Assembly (NCBI GenBank): GCA_016875095.1
Contig: VGSG01000035.1
Span: forward strand, 1-37,918
Direction of reading: 5' to 3'
DNA length: 37,918 nucleotides
DNA from: Deltaproteobacteria bacterium
GTDB lineage: Bacteria; Desulfobacterota; Desulfomonilia; Desulfomonilales; Desulfomonilaceae
Shown here: in pieces, positions 8,099-17,357 of the stretch
Position numbering within the stretch: position 1 is the first letter of the stretch
Layout of the letters: the number at the start of each line of letters is the position of its first letter
The notes under the pieces: generated by a model
Told to the model about the DNA's origin: nothing
The model's database searches: none
The model's input: the letters and a program-made list of their open reading frames with translations, nothing else
Position numbers and translations under genes: made by a program

Positions 8099-8794
8099 TT
8101 AGGGATTTGAGGGATGGCGAGACTCCGCGCCGACTTCCCATGGGAGGATCACCTGTCTCTGGAGACTCCTCGCCAGGCTGGCTTCGCTATGGTCGTCGCC
8201 ATGCTTCCACTCGCGCAGCATTGCCTTGGCCTGTTGCTTATCCATGCCGAGCACGTCCCGCAACTCGCCCAGGCTCAAGCATTGTCTCTCGTACGCATAT
8301 CGGGCCAGTATATGCAGCGGCACTTCCTTCACTTCGTCCAGAGTCACCTTGATACCGGCGGCCTTGAGGAATCCGAGGAGTCTCTCGTACGCTCGCTCAT
8401 CCCGGGCAGCCGGATCTTGACTGCCACCTGGACCGGGCTGCTCTTGCTTCAGATAAGCGGCCTTGCCCTGAATGAAATCCTCGCGGATAGGTGAGAAAAG
8501 GTCGGTGACCACACAACCGTCCGGGCCGATCTTCACGCCATGTGGGACCGATGGAGGGATCACGAGCATCTGTCCCGGTCCCAAAGTCACATCTGCGCCA
8601 CCGGGAAAGAGCAGGGTCACCGAGCCCTCGTGCACCATGGTGATCTGCTCGGAAACGTGCTCGTGTTCGGGTAGAGCGGCATTTGGCGCCAGGCGCCACC
8701 TGGTCACCATGATATTCTTTCCCCAGAACATCTGTCTTGTGATGTTCTCGTTGATGCGTTCTTCTGAGATGTCAGCCCATGTGTAGACCTGCAT
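8099..8794 (-). CDS. cupin-domain protein with helical C-terminal extension
   Basis: The protein has 231 residues. The N-terminal half is one cupin-2 barrel with the metal-site pattern PEHEHVSEQITMVHEGSV and LGPGQMLVIPPSVPHGV (about residues 42-90). The C-terminal half (about 125-215) is helical and carries LSLGELRDVLGMDKQQAKAMLREWK, which looks like a helix-turn-helix or small winged-helix motif. Such a pairing would suit a ligand sensor, but DNA binding is only inferred. The ATG at 8794 has AAGG seven bases upstream; an ATG at 8812 lacks a site. It precedes the methyltransferase gene. Confidence 0.75.
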   Translation of the reverse strand: MQVYTWADISEERINENITRQMFWGKNIMVTRWRLAPNAALPEHEHVSEQITMVHEGSVTLLFPGGADVTLGPGQMLVIPPSVPHGVKIGPDGCVVTDLFSPIREDFIQGKAAYLKQEQPGPGGSQDPAARDERAYERLLGFLKAAGIKVTLDEVKEVPLHILARYAYERQCLSLGELRDVLGMDKQQAKAMLREWKHGDDHSEASLARSLQRQVILPWEVGAESRHPSNP

Positions 8795-8892
8795 GGCCCT
8801 ACCTTTCTCCATTGCGACGCTTTTGTAAGAGTAAATCGTCCCGTCTGTTTTTTCAGCGGAGACGAGACGCGCCGCAATGAGCCGATTCTCGC

Positions 8893-9393
8893 CTAGCGCT
8901 CCCAGTCTTCTAAGTCAGTGCGATGAGGATTGATGATGGTAACCTTGGAGTTTCTCAAGGCCAGCCATCGTCTGCACTTCGGGCACTGAATCTTCACTCC
9001 CGTCTTCTTCACGCTCTTTTCCACGGGAATTTTGCACTTGTCACAGGTGATTTGCGCGCTCTCCAGCGCATCGAGCGCAAAGGCTTCCCAGACCTGCCCA
9101 CTGGCCGGTTCCAAGTCCATAAGCTTCTTGGCCGACTCCACCATTGATGCCGCGTCCGCTGCATCGAAGCGGTCCTGGGAGCTTATTCGCTCGATTCTCT
9201 CCACCAGGAATCGGTAATCTTGCCTCGCGTCCGACCGGGGCTGTTCGCGAGCAGGCGCGGGAGGCTTCCGTGGCGGCCAATTCAACTTGATTTTGGCCAA
9301 GGGGTTGATATTTCGAACCTTGTCCGGGTAGCTCTTAACATACCAGATAAGGAAGATGAGCACCCAGATCGCTATCCCGATGAGACTCTCCAT
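8893..9393 (-). CDS. membrane-anchored zinc-ribbon protein
   Basis: The protein has 166 residues. One transmembrane helix lies near the N-terminus (LIGIAIWVLIFLIWYV), followed by a Pro-rich linker, a helical region, and a C-terminal zinc ribbon with two Cys pairs (CDKCKIP and CPKCRRWL). The function is not known. The ATG at 9393 was chosen; a TTG at 9405 would overlap the stop of coaE. It follows coaE by five bases, so the two are probably cotranscribed. Confidence 0.7.
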   Translation of the reverse strand: MESLIGIAIWVLIFLIWYVKSYPDKVRNINPLAKIKLNWPPRKPPAPAREQPRSDARQDYRFLVERIERISSQDRFDAADAASMVESAKKLMDLEPASGQVWEAFALDALESAQITCDKCKIPVEKSVKKTGVKIQCPKCRRWLALRNSKVTIINPHRTDLEDWER

Positions 9394-9398
9394 ACCAC

Positions 9399-10028
9399 TC
9401 ACCAACCCGTCTCACGCTTTTTCGATCGCGCCGCCATGACGCGAAGTTGCGCCAATACTGCTTCAAACTGGGCCCGCGTCTCCTTCAAGTCGCCGGAATT
9501 GTCAATAACGAAATCAGCTCTCTCTCTCTTCTCATCAATGGGAATCTGAGCCTGAAGACGCAAACGCGCATCCTTCTCCGTGAGGCCGTCTCTTTGACGA
9601 AGCCTCTGCTCTTGCACGATTCGAGGCACGTACACCACCACTACAACGTCACAGCTCCGATCCCAGCCCACCTCGTAGAGAAGCGGAACATCCAAAACGA
9701 GCAAATCATGCCCCGACCGCTCCAGTTCGGAGGAAATCCTGTCCTTTTCCTGCTCTACTCGCGGATGAATGATTGCCTCCAACTTCTTCCTTTTGTCCGG
9801 GTTTTCGAAGACCACACGCGCCATTGCGGTTCGATCCAAGCCGCCATCCGAGTCCAGGACCGCGTCGCCGAATTCCTTGCGGATCTCCTCAAGGGCCGGC
9901 GCGCCGGGCTTGACAACTTCCCGTGCGAGCGCGTCCAGGCAGATTATTGGAACCTCCGCCTCCTCGAACATCCGAGAAACCGTGCTCTTGCCTGACGCAA
10001 TGCCGCCGGTAAGACCTATCACCAGCAT
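9399..10028 (-). CDS. coaE: dephospho-CoA kinase
   Basis: CoaE carries out the last step of coenzyme A synthesis, phosphorylating the 3'-hydroxyl of the ribose in dephospho-CoA. The protein has 209 residues, the usual length. The Walker A motif is GLTGGIASGKST (residues 5-16). Further family marks are CLDALAREVV with the catalytic Asp, HPRV, the LDVPLLYE strand and an Arg-rich lid (RQRDGLTEKDARLRL). It is the upstream partner of the zinc-ribbon gene. Confidence 0.95.
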   Translation of the reverse strand: MLVIGLTGGIASGKSTVSRMFEEAEVPIICLDALAREVVKPGAPALEEIRKEFGDAVLDSDGGLDRTAMARVVFENPDKRKKLEAIIHPRVEQEKDRISSELERSGHDLLVLDVPLLYEVGWDRSCDVVVVVYVPRIVQEQRLRQRDGLTEKDARLRLQAQIPIDEKRERADFVIDNSGDLKETRAQFEAVLAQLRVMAARSKKRETGW

Positions 10029-10110
10029 CGATGGGCGCCTCTCCCGCAGCCAGGCCCCTCATTTGAAGGACGACGCGCGCAAAACGTTGCCGCTTGAATG
10101 TGGAAGCACA

Positions 10111-10665
10111 TTATTCTTTCTTCCGTAGTTCTTCCCAAGCGGCTTGAATGGCACGGTCCACCTTGCGCCCCGTCCTTTCCATCTGGTCCAGGAAGGTCGA
10201 CCACTGATCCCTGAAGGCCGTCGCCATCTTTTCGGACCGCTCCCGGCAAGCTTTTAGTTGTTCCTCCCCTACCCTCCCGGTTGCCGTCCATTGCCGTTCG
10301 AGAGTCTTCTTCGCTTGATCCACCGACAGATTGAATGTGTCCTGGGTAATTTCTCCCAGAGTCTTCAGCCGCTTCTCCAACTCGCCGACAAACTGCTCCC
10401 ATTCCTGCCGGTTCTCTTCACTCAAGAGGCGCCAGTTGTTCTTTATCTCATTCGCAGCCCTTTCAACGTCGTCGGCCGCCCATTTGCCCGACTCCTTCAT
10501 TGAACGGGCTACCTTGTTGAGCGCTTCTACGAAATCCTCGCGGGAGCTGCTCAAACCCAAGCGCCTCAACGACCAAAGCTCACTCAACATGAATTGGCCG
10601 ATTGTACCCAAATTCTCAATTAAATCACCCACCGCTTCACCAACGTTCTTGCGCTCTTGTTGCAT
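10111..10665 (-). CDS. coiled-coil protein of unknown function
   Basis: The protein has 184 residues, is almost wholly alpha-helical and highly charged, and shows heptad spacing through most of its length (for example RRLGLSSSREDFVEALNKVA and EQFVGELEKRLKTLGEITQD). It has no signal peptide and no cysteine pair. The ATG at 10665 has GGAGG eight bases upstream; a TTG at 10695 is less likely. The gene lies 82 bases upstream of coaE on the same strand. No family was recognised; phasin-like or scaffold helical proteins are possible by shape only. Confidence 0.65.
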   Translation of the reverse strand: MQQERKNVGEAVGDLIENLGTIGQFMLSELWSLRRLGLSSSREDFVEALNKVARSMKESGKWAADDVERAANEIKNNWRLLSEENRQEWEQFVGELEKRLKTLGEITQDTFNLSVDQAKKTLERQWTATGRVGEEQLKACRERSEKMATAFRDQWSTFLDQMERTGRKVDRAIQAAWEELRKKE

Positions 10666-10988
10666 GCCGTGGACCTCCGCGAGTAGTCTCCCCAATCCCT
10701 CAATGGTCTAGCGTACCATGCGTTGCCGAAGGTGACAACCCGTTCGAGCCAGATGCCTTTTCGCTGCGGCCGCTTGGGAAACAGGCGGGACGGCCCACCG
10801 GAGCGCCAGGCGACGCGCTTTTTTCCCTCTGTGCGGTTACACGCCTGACTTCCTTCAGGAGCCGAGAAGCGGGACCGTTGTGAGGCAGCGTTTCCTTTCG
10901 AGCGGTCTTGTGATATCAGTATTCTGGATTTCGTTTGTCGCTTTTTACCGGGGTCGTCAAGGAAATGCACAACCAGAGAGGTTCTGTC
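10666..10988. other. divergent intergenic region, nothing specific seen
   Basis: These 323 bases separate the minus-strand coiled-coil gene from the plus-strand Pro/Gln-rich gene. No convincing coding frame, RNA gene or long repeat is seen. It must hold promoters for both directions; TATTCT at 10920-10925 could be a -10 box for the plus gene but has a poor -35. Confidence 0.4.
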
Positions 10989-11759
10989 GTGATCGGTCGA
11001 TTTGCCAAACGCAATGAGGACTGGGCAGGAAGGAATGAGGCTTCGCTGAGGCTTATTCTTCCTTTCTTATTTTTCCTGGCTTTTGTGGGGGCCTTTTTGA
11101 CAGCCCCTTTCGCGTGGAGCCAGCAGTCGAGAGATGACTGCAACAAATGCTGCGAGCGAAGTTTTGACGACGAATACTATCGCGATCAATGTCGGCTCAA
11201 ATGCTTCAGAAACGCGGACCATTGCCGCGAGGAAGGAGCACAGGAGCAGCCTCGTCAGCCGCAGCAAACGCAGCAGCTCCAAGAGCCTCGACAGGCGCAA
11301 CAGCCTCGGCAGATCCAGCCCAGACCGACTCAGCCACTTCAGGAGCCCCAGCAAATGCAGCCGTCTCGACAAGTCCAGCAACCGAGGCCGCCTCAGCAGC
11401 TCCCTCCGACTCAACAGTATGGCCCGCCGCAGCAGCTCCCTCCGCCTCAACAGTATGGGCCACCTCAGCAGCTCCCCCCACCTCAGCAGCGCCAACAGGT
11501 CCCACCAGGCGAGCCGAAGCCTCCGCCCGGGACTGTAGCCCTCAGGTGGCCCGATCCTTTGAACCTCACCCCCGGCAGGGAAGTTGACGCGGCCGGGCAG
11601 ATATTGCAACTCAACGGCGTCATGCCCAACCATCCGAGATACCCAGAGGCTTTGAGAGCTGTAGAGCTGGTGTTGGTCGAATTTGCAAGACAGAACCCGC
11701 GCGGAGGGCAGCTCCCCACCACGCAGCTTCGAAACATTGTGCTCAGGTATAAGCAGTAA
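10989..11759 (+). CDS. exported Pro/Gln-rich protein with Cys-rich head
   Basis: The protein has about 256 residues. A hydrophobic stretch LILPFLFFLAFVGAFLTAPFAW ends in a likely cut before SQQ. The mature N-terminus is Cys-rich (CNKCCER, CRLKCFRNADHC), six cysteines in about 30 residues, but without CxxCH heme motifs. A low-complexity Pro/Gln segment of about 100 residues follows, with 12-residue repeats of the type QQLPPPQQYGPP, and then a compact domain of about 65 residues ending in RNIVLRYKQ. The start is uncertain: the GTG at 10989 has AGAGG seven bases upstream, while an ATG at 10965 has a site too close. It lies upstream of a multiheme cytochrome. No family was recognised; a cell-envelope role is inferred. 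Confidence 0.65.
   Translation: MIGRFAKRNEDWAGRNEASLRLILPFLFFLAFVGAFLTAPFAWSQQSRDDCNKCCERSFDDEYYRDQCRLKCFRNADHCREEGAQEQPRQPQQTQQLQEPRQAQQPRQIQPRPTQPLQEPQQMQPSRQVQQPRPPQQLPPTQQYGPPQQLPPPQQYGPPQQLPPPQQRQQVPPGEPKPPPGTVALRWPDPLNLTPGREVDAAGQILQLNGVMPNHPRYPEALRAVELVLVEFARQNPRGGQLPTTQLRNIVLRYKQ
11394..11489 (+). repeat. 36-base in-frame tandem repeat
   Basis: Copies at 11394-11429, 11430-11465 and a partial copy at 11466-11489 encode QQLPPTQQYGPP, QQLPPPQQYGPP and QQLPPPQQ. The near identity at the DNA level suggests recent slippage expansion in the Pro/Gln-rich linker. Confidence 0.8.
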
Positions 11760-11844
11760 CCCTGCCTTTCGAGCGCTCGCCGGTGGCGCCAAGATTCCCC
11801 TTCTTGAAGGCCGCCGGGGCAGAGCGCCTCACCGCGGAGCAATA

Positions 11845-13767
11845 ATGAGTCATCCCCATTCAGGAGGGCGACTGGTCCTCTTTGGTTACGCGGCCGCGGT
11901 GATCGCGTTTTCTCTATGGTTGTCGGCCCCTTCGGGAGCAGAACCCTCCGGGCCTGCCGCGCCCGCTCTGATCCCTCTCGGTCCGCAAGAGTCCGCGCCT
12001 CGTGAGCCGCTATATCCCCAGTGGTGGGGGCCGGCGCCGGAAATCCCTGCTCAGATCCCTTGCAAGGAGCCCGGCTCCTGTCTCAAGTGCCACGAACAGC
12101 ACGCGACCATGGATCCATCGCACGCGTTTTCTTGCAAGCAATGCCACGGAGGCAATCCGGTCGCGGATGATCGGGAGCAAGCTCATGACGGGCTCATCGC
12201 CGACCCCGGCGGATTCGATTCAGTGGAGCGGACATGCGGAAAATGTCATCCCGAAGAGGCGCGCCGCGTGAAACGCTCGTCAATGGCTCTTGCCCCTCGA
12301 ATGATCAACCATGCCAGATTCGCGTTCCACGGCCAGGAGAACCCTGCGTCGCGCCATGCGACCGTGGCGTTAGAGTCCCTTCGGCAAATCCCCCATCCTT
12401 CCGAGTCATCTAATTTGGGAGACGATCTGCTTCGACGTTCCTGTCTCCGATGCCACTTGCATACCAAGGGTTCGGCGCGTTGGGGTGAACACCGCGGCTT
12501 GGGCTGCTCCGCGTGCCACTCACCTTTTCCGAACAGCCAGGACGGCAAGCCCAGACCGCACGCGATCGTGCGATCCGCAGGTATGACTTCTTGCCTCAAA
12601 TGTCATAACTCAAATCATGTGGGCGCTGATTTCGTGGGCCTCTTCGAGAAGGATTTCGATCGAGGTTTTCGCTCGCCTTTCGTAAACGGCAAGCAAACGC
12701 CCCGGATCTACGGGGCGGAACATCATCGCTTGGCATCGGATATCCATTTTCGCGCGGGTATGAGCTGTGTGGATTGCCACACGCTGGACGAGATTCACGG
12801 AACGGGTGAGCTTCCTCAGTCTCCATACTCTGGGGTCAAGGTCACTTGTGAAGGGTGTCACGTGAAAGGGGATCATCCGGCAGTCATGAAGGGGCACGAC
12901 GGAGCCCTCGTTCTGATCAGAGGGGCCGATCGCCGTATTCCGCTTTGGAAAGGCGATTCCGCGCCGCACAGCGTGCAAGCGCATCGCGACCGCCTCCGAT
13001 GTTCGGCCTGCCATGCGCTCTGGTCGTTTCAGGATTACGGCCTTCATTTGATGCTCGAAGAGAGGGCTGACTACTGGAAATGGGCCACGACCGCGACGCA
13101 AAACGATCCGCAGGCGCAGGCGATTTTGGAGCAAAACGTGGGCACGGAGGTGGATGCGCTTCCTCCGCAAACCGGAGCGATGCCGGCCAAGCCCGTGAAT
13201 GAATGGACCCTGCCCCGAACGAAAGACTGGCTCTCAGGCGAGTCTCGACCGGGGGCGTGGTTCAGAGGATACACAACGCGCCGATGGGAGCGGCCTCCTC
13301 TCGGGATCGATCACAAAGGTAAGATTGCGGTTATGCGCCCCATGTATCAGTACGTGGTCTCGCATGTGGACGCCCAGGACAATCTATTGCTTGACCGCGA
13401 GATACCAACCATGGGCTCGGGTAAGCCCGCGCTGGTATGGAATCCCTACGGGCCGCACACGATTTCCAGAATGGGCCGCCAGTGCCATGAGTGCCACGGC
13501 GACCCAAAAGCCGTAGGGCTTGGAGAAGGTTTCAGATCGCAGAAGAAACCCGGGTTCAAACCTATCTGGGCGCCGGAAGAGAAGATTCCCGGCAGGCACT
13601 TCCGATGGGACGCCCTGGTTGACGAAGAGGGAAACCCGCTCCAATTTAGCACGCACCCATCTGCGGGCCCTCTGGACGCCGCCACCATGAAAAGACTGCT
13701 CAACCCTCCCGATGCGCACCGGGCCCTCTGGCACAAATACCTGAAAGGCGACAAGACCGATCCTTGA
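11845..13767 (+). CDS. ten-heme periplasmic cytochrome c
   Basis: The protein has 640 residues with a signal-type hydrophobic segment at about residues 10-27. Ten CxxCH heme-binding motifs start at Cys79, 97, 131, 200, 221, 250, 308, 335, 386 and 547. The first nine are spread over 310 residues; the tenth (CHECH) follows a heme-free stretch of about 160 residues rich in Trp and Tyr. Multiheme cytochromes of this kind carry electrons in the periplasm or to outer-membrane partners in anaerobic respiration. The partner and electron acceptor are not shown. The ATG at 11845 has a weak GGAG, and a longer frame reaches upstream to 11683 into the preceding gene, which is unlikely. It follows the Pro/Gln-rich gene by 85 bases. 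Confidence 0.92.
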   Translation: MSHPHSGGRLVLFGYAAAVIAFSLWLSAPSGAEPSGPAAPALIPLGPQESAPREPLYPQWWGPAPEIPAQIPCKEPGSCLKCHEQHATMDPSHAFSCKQCHGGNPVADDREQAHDGLIADPGGFDSVERTCGKCHPEEARRVKRSSMALAPRMINHARFAFHGQENPASRHATVALESLRQIPHPSESSNLGDDLLRRSCLRCHLHTKGSARWGEHRGLGCSACHSPFPNSQDGKPRPHAIVRSAGMTSCLKCHNSNHVGADFVGLFEKDFDRGFRSPFVNGKQTPRIYGAEHHRLASDIHFRAGMSCVDCHTLDEIHGTGELPQSPYSGVKVTCEGCHVKGDHPAVMKGHDGALVLIRGADRRIPLWKGDSAPHSVQAHRDRLRCSACHALWSFQDYGLHLMLEERADYWKWATTATQNDPQAQAILEQNVGTEVDALPPQTGAMPAKPVNEWTLPRTKDWLSGESRPGAWFRGYTTRRWERPPLGIDHKGKIAVMRPMYQYVVSHVDAQDNLLLDREIPTMGSGKPALVWNPYGPHTISRMGRQCHECHGDPKAVGLGEGFRSQKKPGFKPIWAPEEKIPGRHFRWDALVDEEGNPLQFSTHPSAGPLDAATMKRLLNPPDAHRALWHKYLKGDKTDP

Positions 13768-13861
13768 CAGGATTTGAAACCGGGAGTTATGGTGAAGCGC
13801 TTCAGAGGAGCGCGGATAGAATGGACGCATTGCCGAGGCTGGACTTAAGGACGTTTTCGGA

Positions 13862-14149
13862 ATGAAAATCACAACGGAACAGGTTGAGTATGTAGCCCTT
13901 CTGGGGCGGCTTGCTCTCACATCAGAGGAGAAGAAGAAATACTCGGCTCAATTGGACGATATCTTGAAATACATGGACATGCTGGCCGAGGTTCCCACGG
14001 ACGACGTGGAGCCCATGGCCGGGCCGGTGAAGCTTTTCACTCCTCTGCGAGAAGACAAGGTAGAGCCATCTCTTTCTGTCGAGGATGCGCTCCGGAACGC
14101 CCCGGCTGTGGCCGGCTCTTCCTTTCGAGTCCCCAAGGTCATTGAGTGA
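13862..14149 (+). CDS. gatC: Asp/Glu-tRNA(Asn/Gln) amidotransferase subunit C
   Basis: GatC is the small stabilising subunit that wraps around GatA in the GatCAB amidotransferase. The protein has 95 residues, the family length. Family pattern: EQVEYVALLGRLALTSEEK near the N-terminus, LDDILKYMDMLAEVPTDDVEP in the middle, and the terminal FRVPKVIE. TAAGGA at 13846-13851 lies ten bases before the ATG. First gene of gatC-gatA-gatB. Confidence 0.95.
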   Translation: MKITTEQVEYVALLGRLALTSEEKKKYSAQLDDILKYMDMLAEVPTDDVEPMAGPVKLFTPLREDKVEPSLSVEDALRNAPAVAGSSFRVPKVIE

Positions 14150-14182
14150 AGAATAGGATCAGCAATAGAGGGGAACAGTAAG

Positions 14183-15643
14183 GTGTTGGCGCTGTATGAA
14201 TACACGGCGGGCCGGCTCGCGGAAATGCTCCGCACTAAAGAAACCAGCTCGGTCGAGATAACTCGCTCCGTGCTTGAGCGGATCGACGCGGTCGAGGAAA
14301 AGCTCCGCTGTTATGTCACCGTGAGCCCTGAAGAAGCCGTGAAAATGGCGGAAGAAGCCGACCGCAGACTGGCCGCCGGGGATGGAAAGCCGCTGACCGG
14401 AATCCCCATCGCGATCAAGGACAATATGTGTTGGAAGGGGCACAGAACCACCTGCGCATCCAAGATACTACACAACTTCCACCCACCATACGATTCAACC
14501 GTGGTTCGACTCCTCAAAGAAGAAGGGATCGTGATTCTGGGGTCCGCGAACATGGATGAGTTCGCTATGGGCTCCTCCACGGAAACCTCGCACTGGGGCC
14601 CGACGCGCAATCCTTGGAATGTGGAAATGATCCCTGGAGGGTCGAGTGGTGGGTCTGCAGCCGCGGTGGCCGCGGGCGAGGCTGTGGTGACCTTGGGGTC
14701 CGATACGGGCGGCTCCATTCGGCTACCCGCGGCATTCTGCGGAGTCAGCGGCATGAAGCCCACGTACGGAGCGGTATCCCGGTACGGCCTTGTCGCGTAC
14801 GCGTCCAGTCTCGATCAAATCGGGCCTATCGCGCGAGACGCGCGGGATATCGCCCTGTTACTCAATATCATTTGCGGCCATGACCCCAAAGACTCCACGT
14901 CTGTGCCACGAGATTATCCGAACTTTTCTAACTCCTTGGACAAGCCGGTCAAAGGCATGAAGATCGGCCTGCCTCGTGAGTTCTTTGACAAACTTGAGGA
15001 TCCGGACGTGAATCGGGTGATGAAGGACGCGCGGCAGATCTACCGGAGCCTCGGGGTCTCTTTCGTGGACCTCTCGCTCCCGCACCTGGACTACGCCTTG
15101 GCCGCGTACTATATCATCGCGCCGAGCGAGGCCTCGTCGAACCTTGCTCGGTATGATGGCGTGAAGTACGGGTTTCGAGCGGAGAATTTCGATGGCATGA
15201 TCGATATGTACTGTCGGAGCCGCGCGGAAGGATTCGGGGCTGAAGTGAAACGCCGCATCATGCTTGGGACGTATGCGCTCTCTTCCGGTTACTACGACGC
15301 CTACTACCTGAAGGCTGCAAAGATCAGGACGCTCATTACCAACGATTTCAGGAAAGCGTTTGAAGAGTGCGACGCGATCCTCTGTCCCACCGCGCCCTCG
15401 CCGCCGTTCAGGATCGGGGAGAAGATGGACGATCCGATCCAGATGTATTTGACGGATGTCTTTACCATACCGGTGAATATGGCCGGACTCCCGGGCATGG
15501 CAATCCCGGGCGGATTTTCCTCGGACGGGCTGCCGATCGGCATTCAGCTCGTCGCGTCCCATTTTGAAGAAGCTCGCTTGGTTCAGCTTAGCTCAGCATT
15601 TCAGAAAGAAACCGATCATCACCTGAAGAGGCCCTCGCTCTAG
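14183..15643 (+). CDS. gatA: Asp/Glu-tRNA(Asn/Gln) amidotransferase subunit A
   Basis: GatA is the glutaminase subunit, an amidase-signature enzyme that frees ammonia for transamidation of misacylated Glu-tRNA(Gln) and Asp-tRNA(Asn). The protein has 486 residues. The Ser-cisSer-Lys triad is visible: Lys in PIAIKDN (about residue 79), Ser in [15 protein letters not shown] (about 154) and Ser in [16 protein letters not shown] (about 178). The proposed start is GTG at 14183, 33 bases after gatC. The organism therefore probably uses the indirect route for Gln-tRNA, Asn-tRNA or both. Confidence 0.96.
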   Translation: MLALYEYTAGRLAEMLRTKETSSVEITRSVLERIDAVEEKLRCYVTVSPEEAVKMAEEADRRLAAGDGKPLTGIPIAIKDNMCWKGHRTTCASKILHNFHPPYDSTVVRLLKEEGIVILGSANMDEFAMGSSTETSHWGPTRNPWNVEMIPGGSSGGSAAAVAAGEAVVTLGSDTGGSIRLPAAFCGVSGMKPTYGAVSRYGLVAYASSLDQIGPIARDARDIALLLNIICGHDPKDSTSVPRDYPNFSNSLDKPVKGMKIGLPREFFDKLEDPDVNRVMKDARQIYRSLGVSFVDLSLPHLDYALAAYYIIAPSEASSNLARYDGVKYGFRAENFDGMIDMYCRSRAEGFGAEVKRRIMLGTYALSSGYYDAYYLKAAKIRTLITNDFRKAFEECDAILCPTAPSPPFRIGEKMDDPIQMYLTDVFTIPVNMAGLPGMAIPGGFSSDGLPIGIQLVASHFEEARLVQLSSAFQKETDHHLKRPSL

Positions 15644-15651
15644 GATGCGTC

Positions 15652-17085
15652 ATGGACTATGAGGCCGTAATAGGACTGGAAATCCACGCACAACTTCTGA
15701 CGGACTCGAAAGCCTTTTGCTCGTGCACGACTCGGTTCGGCGCGGAACCAAACTCCAACACGTGCCCCATATGCCTCGGTATGCCCGGGGTGCTGCCTGT
15801 CCTAAACCGGAAAGCTCTCGAATTCACCGTGAAAATGGCCCTGGCGTGCAATTGCCGAATCAATGAGTTCAACCGCTTTGCCAGGAAAAACTACTATTAC
15901 CCTGACCTCCCAAAAAACTACCAAATATCACAGTACGAGCTTCCTATTTCTGAGAACGGTTTCGTTGAAATCGAAACTTCACAGGGCAAGAGACGAATCG
16001 GACTCACGCGCATTCACATGGAAGAAGACGCGGGCAAGCTTATCCATGACGAGACCAAGCCGGTTTCGTACGTAGACCTTAACAGAACCGGTGTCCCGCT
16101 CATCGAGATCGTATCCGAACCCGACATCCGATCTCCCGAGGAAGCGGGGGCATTCCTCCGTGAACTCCGCGCCGTGCTCGTTTACCTGGGCATCTGCGAC
16201 GGTAACATGGAAGAAGGAAGCTTCCGGTGCGACGCCAACGTCTCAGTGCGTCCGAAAGGGGAGCAAGCCCTTGGGATCAAGACCGAGCTGAAGAACATGA
16301 ACTCGTTTCGGTTCGTGGAACGAGGCTTGCAATTCGAGATCGATCGGCAAATCGAGCTACTCAAAGCCGGGGAACGCATTGTTCAAGAAACGCGGCTCTT
16401 TGACTCCGCCACAGGGACCACCGCGTCCATGAGAAGCAAAGAATACGCCCATGATTATCGGTACTTCCCTGATCCGGACCTACTCCCTATCAGGGTGGAG
16501 CCCGCCCTGGTGGAACGACTTCGCAGCGAGCTTCCCGAGCTTCCTACTGAGAAAAAGTTGCGTTTCGTGAATGAATTCGGTATCCCCGCGTACGATGCGG
16601 GAGTTCTTACTGCCTCTCGCGAGTTGGCCCTCTACTTTGAGGAGACCGTCAAGTTGTTCCCCAAACCCAAGATGGTGAGCAACTGGATCATGACCGAACT
16701 CATGAGGCGGCTTAAAGGAGAAGAACACGGCATCGACTCGTGCCCGATCAGCGCTGAACAACTTGCCGCGCTTCTCAGGCTCGTAGATGAGGGCAGTATT
16801 TCCGGCAAGATCGCCAAGACGGTCTTCGACGAGATGTTCGACACAGGAAAGGACTCCTCGGCAATAATCGAAGAAAAAGGACTTGTTCAGATTTCAGACC
16901 AGGGCGAGCTGGTGGAGATCGCGCGCAAAGTGCTGGAAGACAATCCTTCCGAAGTGGAGAAGTATCTCGAAGGGAAGACCAAGCTCATGGGCTTCTTCGT
17001 GGGTCAAGTGATGAAGGTCACTCAAGGAAAAGCCAACCCCGCGATGGTCAACCAAATCCTGATGGAGGAACTCAAGAAACGGTGA
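15652..17085 (+). CDS. gatB: Asp/Glu-tRNA(Asn/Gln) amidotransferase subunit B
   Basis: GatB binds the misacylated tRNA, activates its side-chain carboxylate with ATP and receives ammonia through a channel from GatA. The protein has 477 residues. It starts [13 protein letters not shown] and has the zinc-site cysteines CSC and CPIC (residues 23-41), [28 protein letters not shown] and the tail domain (about 335-477) with NWIMTEL and FFVGQVMK. It begins eight bases after gatA stops. No gene of this operon is broken. Confidence 0.97.
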   Translation: MDYEAVIGLEIHAQLLTDSKAFCSCTTRFGAEPNSNTCPICLGMPGVLPVLNRKALEFTVKMALACNCRINEFNRFARKNYYYPDLPKNYQISQYELPISENGFVEIETSQGKRRIGLTRIHMEEDAGKLIHDETKPVSYVDLNRTGVPLIEIVSEPDIRSPEEAGAFLRELRAVLVYLGICDGNMEEGSFRCDANVSVRPKGEQALGIKTELKNMNSFRFVERGLQFEIDRQIELLKAGERIVQETRLFDSATGTTASMRSKEYAHDYRYFPDPDLLPIRVEPALVERLRSELPELPTEKKLRFVNEFGIPAYDAGVLTASRELALYFEETVKLFPKPKMVSNWIMTELMRRLKGEEHGIDSCPISAEQLAALLRLVDEGSISGKIAKTVFDEMFDTGKDSSAIIEEKGLVQISDQGELVEIARKVLEDNPSEVEKYLEGKTKLMGFFVGQVMKVTQGKANPAMVNQILMEELKKR

Positions 17086-17090
17086 CGGTC

Positions 17091-17119
17091 TTGACAAGGC
17101 CGGCAGGACCGGATTTAAT
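17091..17119 (+). promoter_or_regulatory. strong sigma70-type promoter upstream of the MvhD-MetVF-glutamate synthase array
   Basis: TTGACA at 17091-17096 and TTTAAT at 17114-17119 have a 17-base spacer. The start would be near 17126, leaving an AT-rich leader of about 230 bases before the gene at 17358. The leader includes an eight-T run near 17200 but no hairpin good enough to call a terminator or riboswitch. No gene is seen between 17086 and 17357. Confidence 0.5.
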
Positions 17120-17357
17120 AGTAAATGGGTGTAGAATAGAAGAAAATGCTAAAAAAGATAGCCTGTTATTAGCTTTACTAAAGTTTACGCAACATGCTTT
17201 TTTTTCTCGATTCCGGTCCGTAGCTTCAGATCTTACTTATTGAAGGAACGATCCCCGCTCCAGTAGGTTCGCGAGAAAAAGAGGCTTGAAATAGCAGCGT
17301 CCCCAGTGGCATATTCAAAAATTGTGGGCTGGGTCGCTCGCGCGCCCGAGTTTCAGG

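Noticed and set aside
11134-11792. Long frames inside and opposite the Pro/Gln-rich gene
   Set aside because: They result from the repeated CAG/CCT codons; the chosen frame alone has a signal peptide and a structured C-terminal domain.
11683-11844. Longer cytochrome frame starting at 11683
   Set aside because: It overlaps the upstream gene by 77 bases and puts 54 hydrophilic residues before the signal segment; the ATG at 11845 is a better start.
17200-17210. T-run at about 17200 as an intrinsic terminator for gatB
   Set aside because: No stable GC-rich stem precedes the T-run; only a three-base pair stem can be drawn.
17262-17275. GGTTCGCGAG as a tRNA T-loop
   Set aside because: No acceptor, anticodon or D-arm pairing could be found around it.
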